NCBI GenBank assembly: GCA_030142905.1
Contig: JASJOG010000019.1
Span: forward strand, 1,958,501 to 2,022,500
Origin: Heliopora coerulea
Lineage: Eukaryota; Cnidaria; Anthozoa; Scleralcyonacea; Helioporidae
Direction: 5' to 3'
DNA length: 64,000 nt
The notes below the pieces were generated by a model. It did not search any database and was not told where the DNA came from. It was given only the letters and a program-made list of their open reading frames with translations. Positions within the stretch are counted from its first letter, which is position 1. Every line of letters begins with the position of its first letter. The translations under genes were made by a program, and so were the position numbers. This document shows positions 36,901-48,800 of the stretch, piece after piece.

Positions 36901-39831
36901 CCTATATTCCATTGAAGAAAAACTTACCTTGTCTTATATATTATATATATTATTTAAATAACTTAATATAAACATTGAACCACACAGAAATATGAAGATG
37001 CTCTACTGTATAGTCACACTCATATGATAGCAGTGCATCCTTGTGATTTTGTTGTAGCGTCGTGAAAGAGGCAAGCTCAAATTGCACAAAATAAACAATG
37101 TTGATATTGCCTTAAAGACTCTTGAGAAAGAAGGGGTAAGCATAAGCATTTTTATTCCCCTATTTGGAAAAAAACTCTGAAATGTTTTGATTCCTTGAAG
37201 ACTAGCATTCTAGAAAATATTACAAATAAATACAGTTAATTGCTTTGATTTTAGCTTAAACTACATGGGATAAGCAGTGAAGCTATAGTAGATGGCAATA
37301 AAACATCTATTTTGGGTCTGGTTTGGATCATCATCCTTCACTTTCAAGTATGTGATTTTAAGTTATGAATTTTAAGTCCTTAAAAGTGTTTTACTAAGCT
37401 GCATTATTCGAGGACAGATAGCCACAGGAATAAATTCACTTGGGCCAGAATTTTTTAATGCATTCATAATTAAATTTATGTTTTAATGATTTTTTGACAG
37501 GTAGAAGGAGTTGTGTTTGAGGAGCAGTTCCCAAGTCCAGAAAAATCAACTGGTCCATCACCAAAAAAAGCTTCAAGTCAAGCAGATGTTGAACAACATC
37601 TGATAAAATGGGCACAGGAGTCTCTGAAAGGGTAAACATTTGAGACAACATTGCCACTTTAAACAAATAAGTTTTACTTTGCTATAGTTTTTTTTAGTGA
37701 TGTTCCTATAGATTTGCAGATGACATCGCAATGCTGAAATAAAAAAAAAAGTGGCCCAAAAGATGGTCCAGTACACCACTGAAGATGTTTGTACCATGTT
37801 GTGACATCTATGCATCTGTGATTGAATTTACAATGACGAAATAAAACCTGTTTAACTTAGCATGTATACAATAAACTTCTGAACAAAAATATTTGAAAGT
37901 TTCATTGAATGCTTACAGAAATGTTTGGGCTTCTAAAAATATGAAAACAGTCATCAGATGTGATTTACAATCTATGGAAATGATGTAATGTCACTGGTTT
38001 GTGATATCAGTGGAGAGTTGTGATTAGTTTACCACTTTATTTATGGTATCCTTGCATTGGTCTATTAATAGATCATTAGTAATGACCACTGAAATTGCAC
38101 CTGGAGTTGGATTTATAATTATACAATGGTGTATTATTCCTGTCAGATCTTAATTGCCTTTTTTGCCAATTTCTGTCCTTTTTTGATTGATCATTGATCA
38201 TGTTTATATTTATGATAAAGCCAAGGTATAAACCCAAACCACTTTTTCATATTTTTATCATTTTAAAACACAACCACAGCCATTCACCCCTTGCTACTTG
38301 CTGTTTTGGATATTGAAATACATGGTAGTGTGAGAACGTCCATAAAATTATACCCAGTTATATGCCATTTCTAATTTTACTTAAATTTCAATAACACTGC
38401 TCAAGAACTCAGACAACATATTCCACTCATGCTGATTAATATGGCCTCCATCCCTCACACTCATCACTTTATTATAAAATACATCTGATGGTAATTGAGA
38501 AATTTGGAATGCTAAATGAACATAGGTGGCTAGGGTTATCTAGATATTAATTTTGTACTATATTGTATTTTTTTGTAGCTTTTCAGATGTGGTAACCATC
38601 AGTGACATTACAAAAAGTTGGCAAGATGGTTTGGCTTTCATTTACCTTCTATATGTATTCAGGTGAGATTATTTTTAGCCTGGATAATAATACTTCACAC
38701 ATTCACCCTAGTTGTGGCAAATGAAACAGCTCATTTCTGCAAAAGAGTAGTGGATATGTGAGAGTTTGCTCGTGAGTGGTATGTTTTGGTTTTCGTTTCT
38801 ATCATAAATTGCTCATGGAATGTCGATGTGGTGAGTTACATTGTCATCATACATGCAACTGGTTTGTTTTTCATAAATACGACTTAATGATCAGGTTTAC
38901 CTTTGAACTAATTAACACATGTATCAGAAATCCTGTTGAATTCTAACCCCTATTATGGTACTCACTTTGATAGGGATTTGTATACAGTACTGGGCCAAAA
39001 TCCAGTAGGAATTTCAGTTAGAAACCCAATAGAATATTTTTGTAGGGTACAAAGAAGAGAAATTTTTTTTCTTGATGTTGCTTTCTGAATCCCTTGTTTA
39101 TTAAGTTGAAATTTATTTTTATGAATTTTGTTCCCCTTTCAAGAATCCAGGCTATAGCCCTCCTGATAAACAGTCACTTCACCATTTTAAAAAGTAATGC
39201 TAGAGCCATATTGTCTTGTAACCAGCCTACAGGTTTGATTTGGGGTTGCTAATAAAGAATTCTGAGTACACCTGAATCACATATACGAATTATGTTGATT
39301 TACAGGCCGAATGTAGTCGATGTTGAAAAGGTGCCAAGTATGAAAGTGCAAGAGAGATTGGACTATGCCTTCTCAGTGGCTGAGGATGACTTTGGTGTAG
39401 CCCGTTTACTGGAACCATCAGGTAGAGAAAATTGGAAATTTAGTTGTGTGAGGTTTCGTCAAAGTTAAGTTGGGTTAATTGTGGGTGGTATAGTATATCT
39501 GCATGTAATCAATGTTCTCAGTTAAGATTAGAGTCCAGTGTAGATGGCGCAAAGTGAAGGGCATCCAGTGGGGGAAGGTATTGGTTGGCGCCCATAATGG
39601 TTTACTGGGAAAAAAATTTTCGATTTTAACAGTAGTCGACACTTTTAATGTTTTTAAGACGTTGATCGTCCCTCAGTGGACAAGAAGTCCATGCTGATGT
39701 ACTTGTCTACGCTGTACGAAGCTTTGCGTGATCTGGAGCCAGCAGTTGTTCACACATCATCACGTGAGGTGCGAGAGGGAGTTGTGAATGAAGAAAAAGT
39801 GATCCAAACGACCACCACCACAGTTGTGGAG
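33977..39831 (+). CDS. exons 1-9: tandem CH actin-binding domain
   Basis: Exons: 33977-34019, 36008-36069, 36690-36785, 37058-37135, 37255-37347, 37501-37631, 38579-38662, 39306-39421 and 39677-39831 (858 nt, 286 codons). CH1 spans exons 2-5 (RTFTKWINSKLTG, then IEDLSDGRVLLSLIEVL, then DGNKTSILGLVWIIILHFQ). Exon 6 encodes a Pro/Ser/Lys linker (FPSPEKSTGPSPKK) and the start of CH2. CH2 spans exons 6-9 (ISDITKSWQDGLAFIYLL, RLDYAFSVAEDDFGVARLL, DKKSMLMYLSTLYEAL). The end of exon 9 already carries a Thr-rich segment (VIQTTTTTVVE) of the kind that closes each downstream cassette, so it acts as the linker before unit 1. All borders are GT-AG. Intron 1 is the longest (about 2 kb). Confidence 0.9.
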
Positions 39832-42800
39832 GTAAGAACATTGGCCACACACCACGTAAAGCTAGTTTAGCACTAAGCTATTATTTCATGTTTCTACAAA
39901 CTACGCTCGTTGATTTTTACTGCCTACCTACCTGAGTTAAGCTTGAATTAACGTGGAAAAAGTTTAAAGATAGTGCTCAGCCAAAAAACAAGGGGACAGG
40001 GTACTGAAGTTTTGAGCTGAGGTTTCGATATCACCTCGCATTTGAAATTGACGAAGGCCTTCCACTTGAAACATCGTTCGTTGTTCTCGTTTTTTGGCAG
40101 GGTGCTCCATTTAAACTTCTTCTTCGATTCAGAACTGCTTACGAAGCTCTTCATTTTTGATGTTGCCTTTTTCTTGACTTACCTAATTCAACAAAACGTC
40201 GTCTTGAACTGGTACAGTTCTTGAATTAAGTCAATCTCTGGGCTGCTTCTAAACTGACTCAGCACTTACAGCTTGTGACTAAAGTGTTAATGTACTAGAC
40301 ATCTTTAACTGGTATCGACTTGTTTGACTGTTATTCATGATCTCCCTTGATATAAGTTCTGAATTTCGAAGAGCAGTGTGAAAACGTTATTTTCGACTGG
40401 AATCTATTTCGACTTATTGTCAAATTATTATATGAAAAACGGACGTTCATAGCCCGAGGAGGGAGGGGGAAAGGCAGGTGAATGGAGTTGGTGGATTTTT
40501 TGGCTTTCATCATGCAAGGTTTGAACGAGTGGTGAAAGTGAAACTACTACAGACATACGGCCCGTTCCGTTGTTCTTGCTTACAATTCGGTTAGCGTATC
40601 GACTCTTACCACTTTCGTGGTGGAAGTTCCACAGGCGCAAGAATTTCGCTTTATCCACAGAATAAAGAATGTCTTTCCCATATTTCTAGAGCGCTCCTGG
40701 GGCAACACTTCGTTTCGGTGATGAAGTGGCCGAAATCACCACCGTTTCCAGGAACAAGATAGTGCTGGAGTACAAGGTTCTTTTTTACGAAATAGTCTTC
40801 GTCATCAAGCAACTTGAAGCTAACATGGTAAAAATCGAAGGCGAAGAACCAAGCCAGGAAAATGCGATGATTCTTGAGGTAGTGTTTTTAACTTCACTGG
40901 CGCTACTGCAGTTTTGAAGATGGGGTGTTGTGCTTGCAAACCATTCTTTTTCCAGGCAGATTTACACCATAAAAGCTCCAGTTTCGCAAACATTGTACTA
41001 TGTGTTCAATCAGGATCATCGTCAGCAGCTGAATTTTTTAGTACTAGAAGGGATACTAACGGGACCGAAAGACCATTTGGTTATATATTCCATTCAGAAT
41101 CCTCATCGGCACCCCAACATATTGTCTTCAAACAACTTTACACACTTACGGGGTTTTTTTCCAGGATACTAAACAACAGATGATGAAAGTTCAGTCCAAA
41201 ATTGGTAAACTTAATGAGGTAAACAAAAAGATGTCAGAAGCAGAGGACGTCGACCGCCAGGAATTCTCGGAAATCCAATCTGAACTGGCAGATTTCAGCA
41301 ACAGGTGGTCAACGTTGATTCAACAAACAAAAGATGAAGAGAAACGGTGAGATTTACTGCTGGTTAGTTGATGTAAAAATGGAGAAGGGCTGGAATGGTT
41401 ACTGAATAACCCCAATGTGAGCATTTTCCCTTTGAAACAGCTCCTGATGACTATGCTTAAAATTCTATTCCCTTTAACGTGCGTACATTTTCCTAAATTT
41501 TTAACTCAGCAAGATAAGTTTAGGTGAAAATTTGCGGCACTGTATTTAACGCATATACTTAGTTAAGATCCTTTGGTTTGCATTCATTTTTCACTTTTTT
41601 TCATATCTTGTTTTTTTACTCTGTTTTACTCCGACAGACAACCAGAGCTCACCAGAGAAACTGTTTACAAAACAACAACTGTTGTACAAGTACGTTGGGT
41701 TGTGATTATTGAACGTATTTGTTTTGAAATATAAGCCAATATTTTCAGTTCCTCAGACGTATTCTGTGTGCTGCAAAGACTCATTGCGCATACCACTTGA
41801 TTTCAGGGCGCACCTTCTGCCAGAATTCACCATGGCGATGAGGTCATCGAAATCACTACAGTTTCAACCAATGAGATTGTAATACAATATAAGATTCTCT
41901 ATTATGAAGTAATCACCATTTTGAAATACATCGAAACTAATATGGTGAAAATAAAAGAAGAGGAACCAAGCCAAAGAACAGCGATACTACTTCAGGTTGG
42001 AGGACGGGAATATTTACTTGTTTAATTATGACTGTACTACATCATGGAAACTATTTTTTTATATACTGTACATTAAAAGATATTAGTATTAATTCTAAGT
42101 CATTTAATCCCAAAGCCTATTGCCTAAAAGGCCAATAATCAAACCGGCCGAGAGGCAACTTAGCTGAGGTGCAGCTGCAAACTGATTGAAGAAAGGCCCC
42201 TATGACTGCAGTAGACTCGGTACGAATTGCTGAGAAGAAAAATGGGAAAGATTTTGTAGCTTTTCATAGGTTTTTTATGATACTCCACCTATGAAGACAA
42301 AGCACAGTATCTTAAATCGGCAACATAAAATATCAAGTGCATTTTCGACATGTTATATTATAAATAAAATGGAAATATTTTCACTGAAAAGGTTTTGATT
42401 TAAGTGTTGAACTCAACGATTTTGACGCGACATGCCTGACTCACATCTGACAAATCGAGTTAATATTTTGAAATAAGACGTAGGCTAATTGTGATATGCA
42501 GTCATATTCCACACGTTCTTGTTTTAGGAGAACAAGCAACGAATGGCCCAACTGCAGTCCAAAATTACCCAGATGAATGAAATGGTTGGACAAATGGAGG
42601 GAGCAGATGGTGTGGACGCTAACGAGTACGCGGAAGTTAAATCAGAGTTGGCTGACTTTGATACACGATGGTCGACCGTCGCTGAACAGACAAGTGAAGA
42701 AGAAAAAAGGTGAGAAATGTGTTTTGTCTTTTTCTATCCGATTTCTTTTCGTGTTGAAATTCGGATAATGTAAATATCTTTAACGTTTGGAAAGCGAATT

Positions 42801-45800
42801 GACTCATATACACTCCAACGTTTATTGTTCCAGATTTTATATGCGAAAAAACGACAAACCAAGTGACCAATCGCAAGTTTAAATTTTTTTTGTATAACAG
42901 TTTTTTAAAAAAATGTTAAGGGTGAGAAGAACTGGGCTTGCTGTTGGAGTTGTACCAAAGCCGACAAATGGAACTTCTTCAGCACTGAACTTTATCTCAT
43001 TTATTGACCTCTATTTTTGTTTTTGCTGTAGACAACCTGAACTCAGCGGAGAGAGAACCGTTTATAAAACAACAACTACAGTAGTTCAGGTTTGATGATC
43101 TATGTTTTGCATAGAATTAACGTTGAACTGTACTGCAATTCCTTCATGATTTACCGACTTATTCGATTCATACCAATATGATTACGCCAGTTTCGTTTAT
43201 TGAGGGGAACATCTTTCGTATCTAAATTAGTTTATCAGTATGTTAATGGCGGAGATTTTGGCTAAGATTACGGTTTCATCGACTTGCCTAGCGTACCGCG
43301 CTCAGTCGAAGGCGGGTTCGACGAGGATGCCTCATTAATCTAGCTGCACATCAGGTATACTTGTTTATGTAAGTGTTCTATGCATCATTCTTGTGAGGGA
43401 ACATGCTCTAATGGCTCTTCACATGCTCCCTCGTTCCTTTGTAAACATACTACAATTCATTCCATGGCATGTTGGGAATTGTTTCCTCATACTTCGGAAG
43501 GTTTCATAGACGTCCCGCAGGCCGGTAGTCTTTCTGACTTCAGAAACATTCACAAGGCTTTTGAAGGAACATTTGGTCTATTTCCCTTTCGTTATGGTGT
43601 TGTTGATAATAACTATTCTTCTTGTGTTTTAGGGTGCGCCTTCTGCTAGACTACGTATTGGAGATGAAGTCATTGAAATCACAACGGTTTCAACGAACGA
43701 AATTGTATTGCAGTACAAAATCCTCTATTATGAAATAATCACCATAATAAAACGTATTGAAGCTAACATGGAAACAATCAAAGCTGAAGAACCAAGTCAA
43801 AAAACTGCATTTCTTCTCGAGGTACGTAACAATGTGTGTTCTTTCAGTGAATCGCGCAGCTGTTGTAATGCGGTTTGTGTTTGTTTAAAAACGTCGAGGC
43901 ATATTTCTAAATCATATATTCCTGGTTTATTTAGTTTTCGATTCGGTTTTGTTGATGATATAGGAAAATAAGCAAAGAATGGCCCAATTGGAGTCAAAGG
44001 TTTCCCAACTAAATAACATGACCGCTCAGATGGAAGGAGCAGATGGTGTTGATTCAAATGAATTCGCAGAAGTTAAATCGGAATTAGCTGACTTTAATTC
44101 ACGGTGGTCTACTGCAACAGAACAAATAAAAGAGGAAGAGAAAAGGTGATAAGAAAATTTGTTTACGGCTTGAATGATTTAGTTAGTGACTAAAAATGCT
44201 CAAGAGTTTGACCGTAAGCTAGATGAATCTCGTATTTACTACAGTTAAACTTGGGCAGACGGCTATTTACAGTATCTTCGAAAACGATTTGAAACTGCCC
44301 CGTTCATTTAATTTCAAATTTCTTTTTGGTTCAACAGGCAGCCAGAACTCACCGAAGAAACGACAGCTTATAAAACTTCTACAACTGTAGTTCAGGTAAA
44401 TTAGTGTTTGTTTCTTTTCAGAAAATTTAAGTTGAACCACTGTTTTGTTTTCGACTGGTGCTGTATTTTTTTACCTTTCTCTTCTCAGGGTGCGCCTTCA
44501 GCCAGAATTCGTTATGGCGATGAAATCATAGAAATTACCACAGTTTCCACGAATGAAATAGTATTGCAATACAAGATCCTCTATTATGAAATAACCACCA
44601 TTGTGAAAATTATTGAAGCCAATATGGAGAAAATTAAAGCTGAAGAACCAAGTCAAAGATCCGCCATACTTCTTGATGTATGTATCGTTGCTTTTTTCAC
44701 TTTAATTGTCGGTTAACTTGTCATGAAGATGAAGTATTTCTTGAACTATGGCGTGCAGTAAAGCTCGTTGGCTCCATTCTAGCTTTGACATGTAATACTG
44801 TTATTGTTGGTTTATTTAGGAAAACAGACAACGAATGGCTCAGCTACAATCAAAGATTTCCCAGCTTAGGGAAATGAGTGAACAAATGGAAGGAGCTGAC
44901 GGTGTCGACGCAAACGAATCCGAAGAGCTCAAATCGGAATTGGTCGCCTTCAATTCACGTTGGTCGAATGTTACAGAACAGATAAAGGATGAGGAGAAAA
45001 GGTTAGCAAACAATTTGTCTCTGTAAAACGAAGGTTGATTAACGCTTATCCTACTGATGGTCTGCTGATGGTGAGTAAAATCGTCTGACGTCAACCAGAG
45101 TAAGATAGTAAATTACGTCATCATGGGGACAGGGTTAATGACAATGGCATGACCAGGAAATTTCTAGTTGGAAGACTAAAAGGAGCCTCAGTAAGCTTGG
45201 GAAGGATGTAGGATTTAGAACAGGTTTCGAGAAGGCGTTTTGAACCCATTTGTGTTGTGTTGCAGTCCTGGAATTTTAGAAAACTCTTATTTCTTAGTGT
45301 TTAAAGATTAGATGTTCGTTGCTCTAATTCTGGATAGCTTAACTGGCAGATAAGTTCACCTAGTGAGCAGCACTATCCACTCTTTTTCTACCTGTTCTTT
45401 CCAGTCGTGAACTTTTCACGACGGGGTTCTTGTTCATTATGTTTGCTTGGTCTTGTTCTACGAGAACTCGTGAAATTGGAATGATCTCAAAACTTACTTT
45501 TTAGTATCTAGACTCCGAAAGCGAGTTCACAGCAGACAGTTTTGTGGCGGGAAAACCTTCAACCAATCATAAGCCGGTTGTTCGAAGCCTGGCTAGTTTA
45601 TCCCCCGGAATAACTTCTGGCGAGTGAAAAGCGCTATCCACCCTTTGAACGACCAAACTTAAATTTATTTACCGAATAAGAACTTTTCCAGCCTGTAGTG
45701 CCCTTCAGTGGGCAAATTTTAAGTTCGGCTGTTCAATGCAATAATCGGGCATTTCTAATTGGGTCGTGTCCCCAGGATGAACTTCACGGTATTCCTACAA

Positions 45801-48800
45801 CAAACCCCAGGTTGCTCTGCAGTTGGGGTGGCCCAGGCATTTTTAACGGAGACCTCAGATAAGTCTCTCTTTTAACCCAAATGGTTCAATGCAACTACTC
45901 ATTTTGTTAACCTTTGTTTACCTGTTTGTTTTGGAAGACAACCAGCACTCACTGGAGAAACAACTGTTTATAAAACATCGACCACTGTTGTTCAGGTAGG
46001 TGAATTTCTTTTAGAAATTTAAGCAAATGCCGATTTAACATATGTTTCCAAATAGATTATCCGTTGATGATCTGTCTCAGTTGATACCCTAACTGTCGTT
46101 CTCTGTTTAGAAACCTTAAAAGGTTTCGGAACTGACGAAGCTCCATACAGAAAATCATAACGTTTCGAGCGTGAAAATTTCTACTCGTCGTTCAAGACTG
46201 CGTACCTAACTTTGTACCTTTTTAATGATTTTTCTGATTCTCTATTTAGGGTGCACCTTCTGCCAGACTTCAGTATGGCGATGAAGTCATTGAAATCACA
46301 ACAGTTTCAATCAATGAAATTGTACTGCAGTACAAGATCCTCTATTATGAAATAATTACCATCATGAAACGTATTGAAGCTAACATGGCAAAAATCAAAG
46401 GAGAAGAACCAAGTGAAAGTAACGCACTTCTTCTAGAGGTAAAAATACATGTCATTAATTTTCTTTTCAGTCATTTCAGTTATCTTATCTTATGTTAACA
46501 ATGTCCCCTGATGAAAAAAAAATTTCATCGGAGTGCCGAAACGTTTGGTAATGAACAGCAGTTTTTCAGGTTACGTTCAAGATATTTTAAGTCAGAGTAG
46601 CATCAAACTGTCAGTTTCTTCAACTGACTGCGCTGAAAATTTATACGTTTACATGACGTTTATTGCTTATATATATAGCACCTCATCGTGCAACTACAAT
46701 CTTTTTCGCGACAAAAGTTGCTTTAAAATTTCCACCTTGTAACACTGCCTCATGGGGTATATCTTCCTTAGTTCATATTCTTAGTTTTTAAAAATGTTTG
46801 TCCTTTTAGGAAAATAAACAACGAATGGCGCAGCTGCAACCAAAGATTGTTCAATTGAAAGAAATGACTACAGAAATGGAGGGAGCTGATGGTGTCGACA
46901 CTAACGAATTTGCAGAAATCAAGACAGAACTGGCTGACTTCAGTACACGATGGTCAACGATCATTGAACAAACCAAAGAGGAAGAAAAAAGGTAACCAGT
47001 TTCGCCTTTATGGATGTTGTACTGTGATGTTTCTCATTACATAGCCGATTCAAAACCATTCTTACTCTTCGCCGGTAACTTAACCAGCTGGTAAGCTTTA
47101 ACTAGTGAACAGTGCTGTCCATGCTTTCTGAACATTTTAGTTCATTCGAGAGTTGTTCACAATGGAGTTCTTGTTCATTATGTTTGCCGTATTTTGTTCT
47201 TTGAGAACTTATTCAGTTAGAATGATGTCAAAGTGATGGACAATAATTTTCATTACGAGACTACGCTTCTCACCTGTTACCTCGGTTGCAACTAGCGCAA
47301 TGCAACTTCTTCAGTTAATCATCGTTCCTCTTTGTTCTGACAGACAACCACCGCTCACAGGGGAGACAACTGTATATAAAACGTCAACTACTGTAGTTCA
47401 GGTGGGTAGATTTCTTATAAAAACTAGAACGAGTGCTGACTTAATAGTCTAATCTGTCCGAATTGATGCCCCACCTGTCATTCTCTGTTTAGAAAGTTCA
47501 AAAAAGTTTAGGATTACAGAAAACCTCTATTGTTACGCGCGAAGGCCCATCTTCAGAGAGGGAAACTTTCTGCACGTCGTTTAATAGTACCTTCGTAGAA
47601 TTCTACTTATGATTCTCGGATTCTTTGTCTAGGGCGCGCCTTCTGCCAGACTCCAGTATGGCGATGAAGTCATTGAAATCACAACAGTTTCAATCAATGA
47701 AATTGTACTGCAGTACAAGATCCTCTATTATGAAATAATTACCATCATGAAACGTATTGAAGCTAATATGGCAAAAATCAAGGGAGAAGAACCAAGTGAA
47801 AGTAACGCACTTCTTCTAGAGGTAAAAATACGTTCTGTTAATTTTCTTTGCAGTGCTTTTTTTAAGTAAAAATTGACGAACTGCCTAAACTTCAAACACA
47901 AAATCCTAATGCTTTGAGTCAAGGCCAGCGGCGTAGCGAAAGGGGAGTGCAGAGGGTGTCGCACCTCCCAATGTCCTGTCTGTCGGAAATTGTCGTCACA
48001 GTAGAAGTCCATTCGGCAAAGTTTTACTTTAGGAGAATAACCTAGCAAACCAAACGATTCATTCTTGGGTGAAATTTTGAACACTAAATTGTGATACAAA
48101 TTCCAAAGAACGATTTTGGAGCTATCTGACGCACATTAAATTACCAATGCCGATGACCTCGACAGGTTTTCTTCTATCGCACTTGGATGTAATTTAATTG
48201 TGGGCGACGTCTTGTCAGTTTGTCATTTGTACGAATGCTAGGTACACTTAAAAATAACAAAAGTTTGAAAAGATTTGATTCTTGTTTGCTTGTTGTATGT
48301 GCTTTTTAGAAAAATAGATTGTGGAAAACAACTCAACTGTTTTATGCCATACCCGGACCAAGCCAACTTCGTCTGCAAAATCTAATTATGCACCCTCAAA
48401 CTATCGAGGCTTTGCTACGCCCTGGTCTAAGCCCTTCGTTCCCTGACAAAATCCCTTCACCGAAAACATAACGATTTTCTATGTTCTGTCTTCTACGATC
48501 GTTTTCGATTGCTGCACAACATTCTACGTTTTTTAAAACGTAAGCTGAAGTGCTCCGACAATTCTGGGCTCGTGTTATATGGTGCGATTCGTCTTGCAAA
48601 AAAATTTTCCATGCAAGTTTTACGAAAAATTGCAGCGTGTAACATCTATTCGTGCAACTGCAGTAATTTTTTTCACGATTCAAGTTGCATGATGACTTAC
48701 CTCTGGTAACCTGGCCTTACGGGGAAGGTTTTCCGTGGTTCGTATTTTCTTTTTTTTTCAAATACGTTTGTTGTTCATTCAGGAAAACAAACAAAGAATG

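Noticed and set aside
40914..41183. Frames of 89 and 80 codons between unit 1 exons A and B
   Set aside because: They lie in the intron and are bounded by a working donor and acceptor; no homology.
47728..48099. Minus-strand 123-codon frame over unit 6 exon A
   Set aside because: It spans coding exon antisense and intron repeat sequence without any conserved domain.
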